Shown: piece after piece, positions 23,691 through 33,485 of the stretch
Position numbering within the stretch: the stretch's first letter is position 1
Layout of the letters: every line of letters starts with the position of its first letter
Assembly: GCF_937123705.1 (NCBI RefSeq)
Contig: NZ_CAKZKO010000022.1
Location: 1-52,762 of the forward strand
Length of the DNA: 52,762 nt
Origin: an uncultured Paraglaciecola sp.
GTDB taxonomy: Bacteria > Pseudomonadota > Gammaproteobacteria > Enterobacterales > Alteromonadaceae
Direction of reading: 5' to 3'
The notes under the pieces: model-generated
Database searches by the model: none
Told to the model about the DNA's origin: nothing
Seen by the model: the letters and a program-made list of their open reading frames with translations, nothing else
Program-made: the position numbers and the translations under genes

Positions 23691-24896
23691 ATGTTAGAAA
23701 TAAAACCAATATTCAACTCATTGTGTCGCTCAAAAGCGGGTGCCATGATGCTACTTATTCAAATAGCGATTACTACCGCCATTGTAAGCAATGCCGCATT
23801 TATTATTAAAGATAAAGTCGAGTATTTGCAGCAAGACACAGGTTATCCAGAAGATGAAATATTCAGTTTTGCGGTACTTACCTACGGTAAAGACAGAGAC
23901 CTAAATCAAGTTTTTGAAGCAGATGAAGCGATGTTACGCAATATTCCTGGCGTAATCGACGCTAGTATTTTAAGCACAGTTCCATTAAGTGGCAGTGGAG
24001 CGGCTTCAAGCTTTCATTTGGATGCTGATTCGAAAGACAGTAAAGGTGTGCGAGCTGGGTTTACCATGGCTGATGAACATGTACTTAATTCACTGGGACT
24101 TGAAGTGTCTGAAGGACGTGGCTTTACGCCAGATGATGTTATTGTCTTTAAAGGAAGCGCGACTATACCAACGGTAGCGATTGCGTCTAAATCTTTTTTA
24201 GATGAAATGTTCCCTAATGGTGACGGCTTGGGCAACATCATTTACTTAGGCCCTTATCCGGTAAAAATTGTTGGTGTGGTAAACAAAATGTTGGGGCCTT
24301 GGCTAAAAGATGATTCTCCTAAGAATATGGTTATTTTACCCATGTCTAAAACGGGCTCGTTGCAGAAAATAGTAGTACGCACCGATGCATCTTCGCGTTC
24401 GTCCATTTTGGGGCAAATTGAAGATGCCATGTTAGCGTCATATAACAAACGAGTTATTTTCGGTTTAAAGGGCTTAGATGATGCCAAGGATGAGTATAAC
24501 GCTGGCGATGTGTTAATGATGAGAATGCTGATAGTGCTGATAGTTGTATTAGTGCTAGTGACAGCGTTGGGGATTTTTGGCTTAACCGTTTTTAATATTA
24601 ACAAACGCACTAAACAAATTGGCACCCGACGAGCACTAGGTGCACGCAAGTCGGCTATTGTCCGCTATTTTTTGGTCGAAAACTGTCTGATTTGTATTGC
24701 CGGCTTGATATTTGGAGCCGTGGGAGCATTGATTTTAGGGCAAGCCCTATTTGAATATTACTCTTTGCCTGCATTGAACCACAGTTATATAGCGATAACC
24801 GCTATTTTCGTATTGAGTTTTAGTTTATTGTCGGTCTTACTGCCAGCCAATAGAGCGGCTAATATTTCACCCAGCATTGCAACAAGAAGCATATAA
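23691..24896 (+). CDS. ABC transporter permease 2 (MacB/FtsX type)
   Basis: 401 aa, 12 bp after permease 1, with AGGAG upstream. The architecture is the same (helix ~17-38; periplasmic domain ~40-270; three helices ~280-395; motif TKQIGTRRALGARKSAIVRY), but the sequence is clearly different, with a shorter periplasmic domain. A heterodimer with permease 1 is the simplest reading. The operon ends ~40 bp later at a strong terminator. Confidence 0.88.
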   Translation: MLEIKPIFNSLCRSKAGAMMLLIQIAITTAIVSNAAFIIKDKVEYLQQDTGYPEDEIFSFAVLTYGKDRDLNQVFEADEAMLRNIPGVIDASILSTVPLSGSGAASSFHLDADSKDSKGVRAGFTMADEHVLNSLGLEVSEGRGFTPDDVIVFKGSATIPTVAIASKSFLDEMFPNGDGLGNIIYLGPYPVKIVGVVNKMLGPWLKDDSPKNMVILPMSKTGSLQKIVVRTDASSRSSILGQIEDAMLASYNKRVIFGLKGLDDAKDEYNAGDVLMMRMLIVLIVVLVLVTALGIFGLTVFNINKRTKQIGTRRALGARKSAIVRYFLVENCLICIAGLIFGAVGALILGQALFEYYSLPALNHSYIAITAIFVLSFSLLSVLLPANRAANISPSIATRSI

Positions 24897-24934
24897 CCAA
24901 CATTATCTCTAATAGGGATAGACAATTACGGATT

Positions 24935-24978
24935 GGCATTATTGATACCTTTAACAGGTAACAATAATGTCGTTTTTT
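24935..24978 (+). terminator. Rho-independent terminator of the exporter operon
   Basis: CATTATTG-A-TACCT pairs with AGGTA-A-CAATAATG (24937-24950 / 24956-24969) around TTAAC, followed by a run of six T. It separates the exporter genes from the regulator genes, which therefore need their own promoter or read-through. Confidence 0.85.
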
Positions 24979-25040
24979 AAATAGATGAGTTAAAGCTTTT
25001 TCTAAAAAACTCTTTTAAAAGTAAGTAAATACAATAATAA

Positions 25041-26381
25041 ATGGATAAGATTTTAATAGTAGATGACAACACCGCAGTGCTTCAAGCGCTATCATTATTG
25101 CTCGAAATCCATGGTTACGAGGTGGTTACCACTACGTCTCCCGAACAAGCGCTCCAATTTGTTAATCAACTAAGAGTGTCGTTAGTGATTCAAGATATGA
25201 ATTTTACCAGTGACACAACATCAGGCGAGGAAGGTAAAGCGCTGTTCACAGAGCTGAGAAACCTAAATTCTAATCTACCCATTATTTTAATCACCGCATG
25301 GACCGATTTAGAGCAAGCCATTGGTTTAGTAAAAGCCGGAGCTGCTGATTATATTGCTAAACCTTGGGACGACGTAAAATTGCTTACCAGCGTTGCCAAT
25401 CTAATAGAACTAGGCAAAACGCGAGAAAAAACAGCAACCTTAGCACGACATCAAGAGCAACAAGCGCCTACTCAAACTGCTGCTGCAAATGTTGGTTTAG
25501 TCTACGCTAGTGCGGCAATGCAGCGGGTGATTGATATGGCCATTCAGGTTGCAAAGTCAGATGTCTCAGTGTTAATTACCGGTCCTAATGGTTCTGGCAA
25601 GGAAAAAATTGCAGAAGTTATTCAATCACAATCACAGCAATTCAAAAAACCATTCATCAAATTGAATTGTGCCGCGTTACCCGCAGATTTAATTGAGGCA
25701 GAATTATTTGGAGCAGAAGCAGGGGCCTTCACCGGAGCAACCAAAACAAGAATAGGTCGTTTTGAAGCCGCCGACGGAGGAACGTTATTTTTAGACGAAA
25801 TTGGTAATTTGTCTTATTCCGGTCAAACCAAGCTTTTGCGGGTATTGCAAACTGGGCAATTTGAGCGCGTAGGCTCAGTTAAAACCCAACAAGTTAACGT
25901 AAGAGTGATTTCAGCTACCAATGCGCACTTAAAAGACGCCATAAATGCAGGCACTTTTAGAGAAGATTTGTATTACAGATTGAACGTGATTGAATTGCAA
26001 CTTCCGCCTTTGCATCAACGTGTAGACGATATCATGCCGCTGGTAAACCACTTTTTACCTCACAGAACACTGAGTTTGTCAGCGGAAAAAGCATTGTTAC
26101 AACATGCTTGGCCAGGCAATGTCCGTGAGCTTGAAAATGCCTGCAAACGAGTCGCGGTACTTAAAGCCGAAGGGATTATTGAACCAGAAGACTTCGCTGT
26201 TTCAGAACAGCCAAGAGACAGCGCGTCTGCCACTTCGCCTAAAACTATTGAGCCGGATAAAGATCAACTTGAAGCCTCTATGAAGGAACACCAAGGTGTC
26301 ATTGCAAAAGTAGCCAGACATTATGGTATGAGTCGCCAAGCGCTGTATAGGCGCTTAAATAAATTTGGGATTGAATATTGA
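25041..26381 (+). CDS. NtrC-family sigma-54-dependent response regulator
   Basis: 446 aa. Receiver domain (1-120) with acidic pocket Asp8/Asp9, phospho-acceptor Asp52 (VIQDMNF) and Lys in IAKPWD. AAA+ sigma-54 activation domain (~150-370) with Walker A-like GPNGSGKEKIAE, the sigma-54 contact loop GAFTGA and Walker B GTLFLDEIGN. C-terminal Fis-type helix-turn-helix (HYGMSRQALYRRLNKFGIEY). Its gene lies directly after an operon that carries a sigma-54 promoter with two palindromes, so it most likely activates that operon. The sensor kinase gene overlaps its stop by 4 bp. Confidence 0.93.
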   Translation: MDKILIVDDNTAVLQALSLLLEIHGYEVVTTTSPEQALQFVNQLRVSLVIQDMNFTSDTTSGEEGKALFTELRNLNSNLPIILITAWTDLEQAIGLVKAGAADYIAKPWDDVKLLTSVANLIELGKTREKTATLARHQEQQAPTQTAAANVGLVYASAAMQRVIDMAIQVAKSDVSVLITGPNGSGKEKIAEVIQSQSQQFKKPFIKLNCAALPADLIEAELFGAEAGAFTGATKTRIGRFEAADGGTLFLDEIGNLSYSGQTKLLRVLQTGQFERVGSVKTQQVNVRVISATNAHLKDAINAGTFREDLYYRLNVIELQLPPLHQRVDDIMPLVNHFLPHRTLSLSAEKALLQHAWPGNVRELENACKRVAVLKAEGIIEPEDFAVSEQPRDSASATSPKTIEPDKDQLEASMKEHQGVIAKVARHYGMSRQALYRRLNKFGIEY

Positions 26382-27673
26382 AAAATTTGCGCATAGTTAC
26401 GCGGATTTGGCTGATCACTTCGTTTTGCTGTGTGCTTGCCCTTATTCCAATATTTTGGTTTTTAGATTGGGACATATTAAAAAAGTTTGGCTTTGCCGCA
26501 AGCGTCATGTCAATTTGCTTTTTATTACTGCGTTTTTTGTTCAAAGATCTTGGTGAGGGTTTAAGCGCCTTAGAGACAGGACTACTCAACTTAAAAGATC
26601 GCGAATTTTCAACTAGCCTAAATTATCAAAATAAAGATGAGCTAGGGCTTATGTGCGCGCTCTTTAATCAAACCATTGAGCAACTACGAGATGAAAAGCA
26701 TTGGCTGTATCAACGCGAACTTATGCTCGATAAAATTACCCAAAGTTCGCCAGAAGTCTTATTTTTAGTTAATCAACAAGAGCAAATTGTATTTAGCAAT
26801 ATTGCCGCTCGGCATTTTTTTAAAGTACACGACGGCATAGAAGGGCGAGAACTTTCGTCTTTGTATGAACACACCCCAAAAGGCACACAAGCAGCCATTG
26901 AAGAAAACAAAGAAGGGCTTTTTAGTGTCGTTAAAGACGAACAAGAGCCAGAGACTTGGCATATTTCCTTAGGCACATTTGTCTTAAATAACCAATCTCA
27001 TACCTTGTACATACTTAAGCAAATGACGCGAGAACTCAGTCGTCAAGAAGTGGCTGTTTGGAAAAAGGTGATTCGAGTCATTAGCCACGAACTTAACAAC
27101 TCTCTCGGGCCGATCTCTTCAATGCTACATAGTGGTCAAATCTTAAGTAACAATGCAAAAGATGATCGCCTAACAAGAGTGTTTGAAACCATAGATGAAC
27201 GCATCAAACACTTAAGTACTTTTGTGCAAGGATACGGAAAATTCGCCAAAATACCCGAGCCTAAACAAGAAGCGATAGACTGCGGAAAGCTTTTTGAGCA
27301 ATTGTCTGAACAATGGCAGTTTAACTATGTCAATCATGGTGTGGAACACCTATTCGCCGACAAGTCACAATTAGAGCAATTGCTAATAAACTTAATAAAA
27401 AATGCCCATGAGTCCGAAACTGATCCCGATAAGGTCACAGTAGAAATCCAGCAACGAGTCAACGACACCACTATAATTGTGACCGACCAAGGCAAAGGAA
27501 TTGCAGAATCTAGATTAAATAGCGTATTGATTCCCTTTTACTCCACTAAGGCAACGGGCAGTGGCCTAGGTTTAGCACTGTGTAGAGAAATTGTGGAGGC
27601 ACATCAAGGCAATATTTCACTATACAACCGAGAGCAAGGCGGTTTGATGGTTCGTGTGACACTGCCTAATTAA
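26378..27673 (+). CDS. Membrane sensor histidine kinase partner of the NtrC-type regulator
   Basis: 431 aa from TTG 26378, overlapping the regulator stop (TTGA), so translationally coupled. Two N-terminal membrane helices (~10-52) with almost no periplasmic loop suggest sensing within or at the membrane. A HAMP-like linker and a PAS-like domain (~115-215) follow. The H-box is VIRVISHELNNSLGPI with His237; N-box NLIKNAHES, G1 DQGKGIAES and G2 GSGLGLALCREIVEAHQG are intact. It likely responds to envelope stress or to a membrane-active agent exported by the transporter (inference). Its stop is one base from the convergent nagX stop. Confidence 0.92.
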   Translation: MKNLRIVTRIWLITSFCCVLALIPIFWFLDWDILKKFGFAASVMSICFLLLRFLFKDLGEGLSALETGLLNLKDREFSTSLNYQNKDELGLMCALFNQTIEQLRDEKHWLYQRELMLDKITQSSPEVLFLVNQQEQIVFSNIAARHFFKVHDGIEGRELSSLYEHTPKGTQAAIEENKEGLFSVVKDEQEPETWHISLGTFVLNNQSHTLYILKQMTRELSRQEVAVWKKVIRVISHELNNSLGPISSMLHSGQILSNNAKDDRLTRVFETIDERIKHLSTFVQGYGKFAKIPEPKQEAIDCGKLFEQLSEQWQFNYVNHGVEHLFADKSQLEQLLINLIKNAHESETDPDKVTVEIQQRVNDTTIIVTDQGKGIAESRLNSVLIPFYSTKATGSGLGLALCREIVEAHQGNISLYNREQGGLMVRVTLPN

Positions 27674-27674
27674 A

Positions 27675-28775
27675 TTACAGTTTAATAAATATGCGTTTTC
27701 TATATAAAACTAGTGCTACTAAATAGAATAATGTTGCAAAAATTATCGCGTATATCAAAGAAGCAAGTTTTGCGGTCATAAGGTTCTGTAAGCAGCCAAA
27801 TATCCATTCCTGAACAGACAGTGTTTGCTGATTGACGGTGATTGTAACTCTACTTAAAAACACCGAAAAAAGCCAAGCAGCCACGTAGATGAATATTGGG
27901 TTACTACCATAGATTTTTAATCCGTTAAGTACAGGTGTGAAAACCGAGACGCGCCACATCCAAATGATTAACGCGAGGCTTAAACACGCTGCTGCACTGC
28001 TAACTAGTACAAAAGAGCCTGTCCATAAATTTTTATTGATAGGATGCCATAAAGACCAAATTAACCCTATGCAAAGTAAGGCAAATGCAACTAGTAGTAG
28101 CTGTATGATTTGCTGATTTTTAGTTTTTTGTTGTAAAACCTTAACGCAGACTAAATAACCGCTTAATACAGTGATACTAGCGCCAATAGTGCTAAGCAGG
28201 CCTTCAGGATCAAACGCTAAGCCTTTTCCTGGCCACATATGTGAACTACTAAGTATGGCCATGTCCACATGACGTACAAGATTACTTTCTAAAGAATAAG
28301 GTGAGGAGCCTGCGGTTAACAGCAACAACCAATATGCTATTAAAACTAAGCTGCAAACTAGTATAAGCCAACGCTCTTTTAGGATGGTTATTGCAATAGC
28401 AACCAATAAAAAACACAGACCGATGCGCTGTAGCACTCCCATTATTCGCCATGTGTCTGGTGTTTGGTCAAGAGGAATAATCTGTAAAATAAAGCCAATC
28501 AAACACAATAAAAAACTACGCTTTAGCACCGACAACCAAGGTAAACCAGAGTGTTGAATTTGGCCTCTAAGTGAGCATGCCATTGACGCGCCTACCACAA
28601 ACAAAAAGAACGGAAATACTAGATCTGTTGGCGTCAATCCGTGCCAATCTGCATGTAAAAATGGTCCATAAACCGCCGACCACGAGCCTGGATTATTCAC
28701 CAACAACATCAAGGCTAAGGCTAAGCCTCGTAATACATCAATGGCATCGATACGGGTTTGGCTAGGCTGTGACAT
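27675..28775 (-). CDS. nagX: NagX-type membrane protein (HGSNAT/DUF5009-like acyltransferase family)
   Basis: 366 aa with ~10 hydrophobic segments. The start RIDAIDVLRGLALALMLLVN and GLTPTDLVFPFFLFVVGASM match the COG4299 family, relatives of heparan-alpha-glucosaminide N-acetyltransferase. In Shewanella and other Alteromonadales the gene is found in chitin/GlcNAc clusters and is called nagX; its reaction is not settled, with transmembrane acetyl transfer to glucosamine or sugar uptake both proposed. It starts directly at the hexosaminidase stop, so the two are co-translated. Confidence 0.82.
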   Translation of the reverse strand: MSQPSQTRIDAIDVLRGLALALMLLVNNPGSWSAVYGPFLHADWHGLTPTDLVFPFFLFVVGASMACSLRGQIQHSGLPWLSVLKRSFLLCLIGFILQIIPLDQTPDTWRIMGVLQRIGLCFLLVAIAITILKERWLILVCSLVLIAYWLLLLTAGSSPYSLESNLVRHVDMAILSSSHMWPGKGLAFDPEGLLSTIGASITVLSGYLVCVKVLQQKTKNQQIIQLLLVAFALLCIGLIWSLWHPINKNLWTGSFVLVSSAAACLSLALIIWMWRVSVFTPVLNGLKIYGSNPIFIYVAAWLFSVFLSRVTITVNQQTLSVQEWIFGCLQNLMTAKLASLIYAIIFATLFYLVALVLYRKRIFIKL

Positions 28776-31415
28776 TTATTGTTCCATCGCTGGCAAAACT
28801 TGCTCGCGGCTGCTAATTTGGCTGTTAGGGATCTTTGCCCTGATACGGATCTCATTTTGCTTTGGAAGCGCTGTTGGATTTTTATAAAGCTGCCAATCTT
28901 GACCAGACACTTTATATTCAAGTGGTAAGCCACCCATAGCAGAGTGTAAGGTCAACCCCCCGTCTTTTTGCCTAGCGCCGGGTAATGGCACTCTGGGCAC
29001 TATGGAGTCTTTTATGAGCTGCGGCATAGCCTTAGTTGTTAACACTTGGCTAAAGCCTAACCAATCTGTGTTCATGGCGTGTTTTTGGGTGTCGTCAAAA
29101 TGTGTGCTTTCGGCGGAATAATCTACGCCAGATTGATAAGGCTCTGCCCAAGCCGGCGAGTGCCAAGCTCGTTCGGCAACGGCTAGTAATCTTGGGTATA
29201 GCATATAGTTTGCTTGGGCATCTGAGCGTACGGTTTCTCCCCAAAGCTGTGCTTGAATACCTAATACTTGTCGGTTGTTTTGAATATCTATGCTGGCTGA
29301 TGCTTGGTAATCGTGGCCAAATTTATCTTTCCAAATTTCGGCATGCACAGCCAAATTATGTGGCATAAATTGGAAGACTTGATAGGTGTCAGTGCTTCTA
29401 GAACCCCAGTAATATCCCGGCTCTATAGGGTCGGCTTCATAAGGAAAATCAAAATACAGCACATCCGGTGAAGACAATACCACTTCCCAGCCTTTGTTTA
29501 ACATCTTATGCACTTTAGTATGGCCGCCTGAGTACAAAGTTTCCCATGCGTTAGATTGGACTTTATTGGGCAAATTTTTATCATTTGCATGGGTAAAGCC
29601 ATCGCTCCACGCAGCCGGTACTATACCCAGCTCGCTGATAGTATTGGCCACTTTCTCGACGAAATAAGAGCCCAGTTGTGCCGCCTCTGTAAGCCTATCG
29701 TCACTAGCAATCAGCGCTTTACAGGCAGGTGAATCAGTCCATGCCCCAGCAGTTTCATCTGCACCTATGTGATAGCGTTTTAACGGTACCCCCGCGGTTT
29801 TGTGCATATGAATCAACTGGTTCAGCACTTCGCTAACAAAAGTATAAGTAGCGGGTAAACAGGGGTTTAAGGTGTTGTCGTTATAATGCTGAATAGAGCG
29901 GTACTGGCTGCTATCCGCCAACTCAGTTAAAAAGTACTGTTGCGCCTCGGCAGGCTTTTCTTGCTGCATCAAGCGGTGATATCTGGCGTTCATCGAGACA
30001 ATGGCGGCCCTAGAATGACCTGGCATATCCAAAGACGGCAACACTTCAATTTGCCTTGCATGGGCATATTGCAAGATTTCTATGTAATCATTAACGCTAT
30101 AAAAGCCGCTGTTTTGTCTAGTTGTAGCCAGTTCGCCATTGCCTCCTGCAAGTTGCGGTAATAGACAGTTTTGTTCTGCTTCATCCCAGCATCTAAATGC
30201 CCCTACTTGGGTTAGCTCAGGTAAGCCGTCAATCTGTAAGCGCCAGCCTTCGTCGTCGGCTAAATGTAAATGTAGTTTATTGAGTTTGTAGTAAGACATT
30301 TGATCTAAGGTTTGCAAGATAAAGTCTTTACTACGGAAGTTTCGTGATACGTCAATATGCAAGCCGCGAAATGCCATATTGGGTTGGTCGTGTATTACAC
30401 CAATAGGCAGAGACTGACTACTGGCATCATAAAGTTGGGCGATTGACATCATGGCGTAATAAAAACCAGCGCTATCGCCATAGTCTATTTGTATCTTATT
30501 AGTGCTGATGCTCAAAACGTAGCTTTGCGGTGTGGCATCGGTTTGCAATTTTGCCATTATAGGTAAACCTTGTGGGCTTGTTTCTATGGCGTTGGCATTA
30601 AATCTTTGGATGACAGCAGTAGCGAGATTTTTGGGCATTTTGGGTAATCGCAGCCCTGTATGTAGCTCAATAGTCGTTCCTGACCATTTGGCGGTATGCA
30701 ATTGGGGGATGATACGCGGGGCTTGAGCGGCGGTATGATTGACTGTTCTTGCAGAAAATCGCGCAAATCGTTCATTGGCATCTGCAATCGCCACCTTGTC
30801 ATCTGCCTTTCTGAGCATTTGTTCTGGGCGGGTAAATGGCATTATATGTTGTGGGCTTGGCACTTGGTGCCCAGGTGCTATATGTTCTGTGGTTGAGGCT
30901 ATTATGCTGGTTTTACCATCGCCTGCCACGAGTAGGTAATTAGGAAACAACACAGAGCCTGAGACTAAAGGTGTGTTGCCATAAAAGGTAATCTTATAGG
31001 CAGTGTTTGCTTGTAATTTAACTGCTTTGGGGGAAATTTGATGCATATCGCCATTTATATGGCTTAAATTAAATGCCTCACTGATGGACTTATTAATAGG
31101 CGATAAATGACTAAATAGTATGCGCCAATCTTGGGGCATATTAGTTGGAAGCTGAAGGGTCATGGTGGCCCGGTAACAATCTTGTGTGTTGTTGGGGCAA
31201 CCTGCAGTCAGATAATTGTGCTCAATCCCCAGCTTGATTTTAATATGTTGCGCCGCCTCGCTTACCTTAAGGGGCAAGTTTTCTTGAGAGGCTAGTTGTG
31301 CGTGGTTTGCTTGGCCGCAACCAGCCATTAACAGTGCCAAAAAAACAGTTAAACAAGCAAAGGCAGGTTTCTTTAGTGGGTTGTTTAACGGCGTAGTCGC
31401 AGTACCGATTTTCAT
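28776..31415 (-). CDS. hex: Beta-N-acetylhexosaminidase, GH20 lipoprotein
   Basis: 879 aa. The lipobox MAGC (Cys33) anchors it, probably in the outer membrane. Domain order is that of bacterial chitobiases: N-terminal carbohydrate-binding-like domain (~50-190), GH20b (~210-350), catalytic GH20 barrel (~355-760), C-terminal Ig-like domain (~800-879). The catalytic Asp-Glu pair is in HIGADETAGAW; FRGLHIDVSRNFRSKDFI and KLHLHLADDEGWRLQIDGL are the usual barrel strands. It releases GlcNAc from chitobiose or chito-oligomers by substrate-assisted catalysis, feeding NagP/NagK. AGGA precedes the ATG. Confidence 0.93.
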   Translation of the reverse strand: MKIGTATTPLNNPLKKPAFACLTVFLALLMAGCGQANHAQLASQENLPLKVSEAAQHIKIKLGIEHNYLTAGCPNNTQDCYRATMTLQLPTNMPQDWRILFSHLSPINKSISEAFNLSHINGDMHQISPKAVKLQANTAYKITFYGNTPLVSGSVLFPNYLLVAGDGKTSIIASTTEHIAPGHQVPSPQHIMPFTRPEQMLRKADDKVAIADANERFARFSARTVNHTAAQAPRIIPQLHTAKWSGTTIELHTGLRLPKMPKNLATAVIQRFNANAIETSPQGLPIMAKLQTDATPQSYVLSISTNKIQIDYGDSAGFYYAMMSIAQLYDASSQSLPIGVIHDQPNMAFRGLHIDVSRNFRSKDFILQTLDQMSYYKLNKLHLHLADDEGWRLQIDGLPELTQVGAFRCWDEAEQNCLLPQLAGGNGELATTRQNSGFYSVNDYIEILQYAHARQIEVLPSLDMPGHSRAAIVSMNARYHRLMQQEKPAEAQQYFLTELADSSQYRSIQHYNDNTLNPCLPATYTFVSEVLNQLIHMHKTAGVPLKRYHIGADETAGAWTDSPACKALIASDDRLTEAAQLGSYFVEKVANTISELGIVPAAWSDGFTHANDKNLPNKVQSNAWETLYSGGHTKVHKMLNKGWEVVLSSPDVLYFDFPYEADPIEPGYYWGSRSTDTYQVFQFMPHNLAVHAEIWKDKFGHDYQASASIDIQNNRQVLGIQAQLWGETVRSDAQANYMLYPRLLAVAERAWHSPAWAEPYQSGVDYSAESTHFDDTQKHAMNTDWLGFSQVLTTKAMPQLIKDSIVPRVPLPGARQKDGGLTLHSAMGGLPLEYKVSGQDWQLYKNPTALPKQNEIRIRAKIPNSQISSREQVLPAMEQ

Positions 31416-31445
31416 AGGTTAAGTCCTGTGTACATAGTGGGTAAG

Positions 31446-33386
31446 TTAGCGGTTTAGTCTATTTTCAATCAAACTCTCTACCACGCTAGGATCTGCCAGC
31501 GTCGATACATCACCGAGTTGCTGATGCTCATTGGCGGCAATTTTCCGTAAAATTCGACGCATAATTTTGCCTGAGCGAGTTTTAGGTAAACCTTGGGTCC
31601 ATTGCAGCATATCTGGGGTGGCAATGGGACTGAGCTCTTGGCGCACCCAGTTTTTGAGTTCGATTGTGAGGTCTTCATCATAGTGTTGGCCAGCGACTGG
31701 GCTTACATACACGTATATCCCTTGGCCTTTAATATCGTGGTTATAGCCCACAACCGCCGCTTCAGCTACAGCTGGGTGTGATACTAGCGCGCTTTCTATT
31801 TCGGCGGTGCCCAAGCGATGGCCAGACACATTAAGCACATCATCCACGCGTCCCGTTATCCAATAATAGCCGTCTTCATCTCGGCGGCAACCATCGCCGG
31901 TAAAATACTGGTTATGGTAGGTGCTGAAATAGGTTTGAATAAACCGTTCATGGTCGCCATAAACCGTTCTGGCTTGGCCTGGCCAACTGTCTTGAATTAC
32001 CAAGTTACCTTCAGCGGCACCGACTAATTCATTGCCTGTACTGTCGACTATGGCGGGCTGGATCCCAAAAAATGGCATACTTGCGGCGCCTGGCTTTAAG
32101 TCGGTGACACTGGGTAAAGGAGTGATCATGATGCCGCCCGTTTCGGTTTGCCACCAAGTATCGACTATGGGGCAGCGGCTTTTGCCTATGGTTTGATAAT
32201 ACCATTGCCACGCTTGAGGGTTGATGGGCTCGCCAACCGAGCCTAGTAGCCGCAGTGAGTCACAGTGGCTGCCAGCGGCGGGATAATCACCATGGGCCAT
32301 GAGCGCCCGTATAGCAGTGGGCGCGGTATACAGAATATTCACCTGATGCTTATCAACCACTTGGCAAATACGCCTGACATCTGGGTAGGTGGGTATGCCT
32401 TCAAACAACAAGGTGGTGGCACCATTAGCGAGGGGGCCGTACACCATATAGCTGTGGCCGGTGATCCAGCCCACATCGGCGGCGCACCAGTATATTTCGC
32501 CGGGGTGATAATCAAACACGTATTTGTGAGTCAGTGCTGTGTAGACTAAATATCCCCCTGTGGTATGCACCACACCTTTAGGGGTGCCCGTTGAGCCAGA
32601 GGTGTAGAGAATAAATAACGGATCTTCGGCGTTCATCACGGCTGGCGGGCAATCTGTGCCGCAGTCTGCAACTAATTGGTGCCACCAACAATCTAGCGTA
32701 TTCAATTGTAAGTCAGCTTGGGTGTTTTGAAACACAATACAGTGCTCAATACTGGGGCAGCGGTTATCTTTTAAGGCCACATCTACGTTGATTTTGAGGG
32801 GAACTGTTTTACCACCACGGCGACCTTCGTCGGCTGTGATCACTACTTTAGCATCGCAGTCGTTGATGCGATCGGCTATGGCATTAGGCGAAAACCCTGC
32901 AAAAATGATTGAATGTACCGCGCCAATTCGGGTGCAAGCCAGCATAGCGTATGCGGCTTCTGGCACCATGGGCATATAGATTGCCACTCTGTCGCCTTTG
33001 GTTATCCCTAGTTTTTTTAAACCGTTAGCTAAACGGCATACTTCATCATGTAATTGTTGATAACTGATGTGTTTATCGGTGTCTGGGTCGTCGCCTTCCC
33101 ATATGATGGCGGTTTGTTGAGCTTGTTTGGCTAGGTGTCTATCGATGCAGTTGTAGCTAACATTTAGCTCACCATCTTCAAACCACTTTATAAGTAAATC
33201 ATCTTTAGCAAACTGAGTGTTTTTAATGATAGTAGGGGCTTTGTACCAATCTATAATATGTGATTGTTGCTGCCAAAACTCATCTGGAGATCCAATGGAT
33301 TGTTGATACATGGTTTGATATTTTTCGGCGCTCAAATAAGAATTTTGCGTAGCGTTATCTGGCACGGGATAGAGCATTTTAGTCAT
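31446..33386 (-). CDS. acs: Acetyl-CoA synthetase (AMP-forming)
   Basis: 646 aa from ATG 33386, close to the 652 of E. coli Acs; a TTG at 33434 would add 16 residues but lacks a ribosome-binding site. The adenylation motif [44 protein letters not shown] and the C-terminal [17 protein letters not shown] (with the Lys regulated by acetylation) are all present. It turns acetate, ATP and CoA into acetyl-CoA. Lying between nagP and hex, it can recycle the acetate that NagA releases from GlcNAc-6-phosphate. Confidence 0.94.
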   Translation of the reverse strand: MTKMLYPVPDNATQNSYLSAEKYQTMYQQSIGSPDEFWQQQSHIIDWYKAPTIIKNTQFAKDDLLIKWFEDGELNVSYNCIDRHLAKQAQQTAIIWEGDDPDTDKHISYQQLHDEVCRLANGLKKLGITKGDRVAIYMPMVPEAAYAMLACTRIGAVHSIIFAGFSPNAIADRINDCDAKVVITADEGRRGGKTVPLKINVDVALKDNRCPSIEHCIVFQNTQADLQLNTLDCWWHQLVADCGTDCPPAVMNAEDPLFILYTSGSTGTPKGVVHTTGGYLVYTALTHKYVFDYHPGEIYWCAADVGWITGHSYMVYGPLANGATTLLFEGIPTYPDVRRICQVVDKHQVNILYTAPTAIRALMAHGDYPAAGSHCDSLRLLGSVGEPINPQAWQWYYQTIGKSRCPIVDTWWQTETGGIMITPLPSVTDLKPGAASMPFFGIQPAIVDSTGNELVGAAEGNLVIQDSWPGQARTVYGDHERFIQTYFSTYHNQYFTGDGCRRDEDGYYWITGRVDDVLNVSGHRLGTAEIESALVSHPAVAEAAVVGYNHDIKGQGIYVYVSPVAGQHYDEDLTIELKNWVRQELSPIATPDMLQWTQGLPKTRSGKIMRRILRKIAANEHQQLGDVSTLADPSVVESLIENRLNR

Positions 33387-33449
33387 AAGGGATTCCAGTA
33401 AAAATGAAGCCTGATAGCTTGGTTTACTATTCAATGTGAAGGAATAAAT

Positions 33450-33476
33450 AAGCCTAAAGATGGGATCTTTAGGCTT
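33450..33476 (-). terminator. Terminator of the nagKAP transcript
   Basis: A perfect 11-bp stem AAGCCTAAAGA / TCTTTAGGCTT with a 5-base loop lies 10 bp past the nagP stop, followed on the minus strand by ATTTATT. It separates nagP from acs, so acs-hex-nagX is probably a second transcription unit or depends on read-through. A diverged copy is at 19605. Confidence 0.78.
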
Positions 33477-33485
33477 GCTATAGGG

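Noticed and set aside
24900..25040. A second sigma-54 promoter before the response regulator gene
   Set aside because: No GG-N10-GC element was seen; only the terminator and AT-rich sequence are present.
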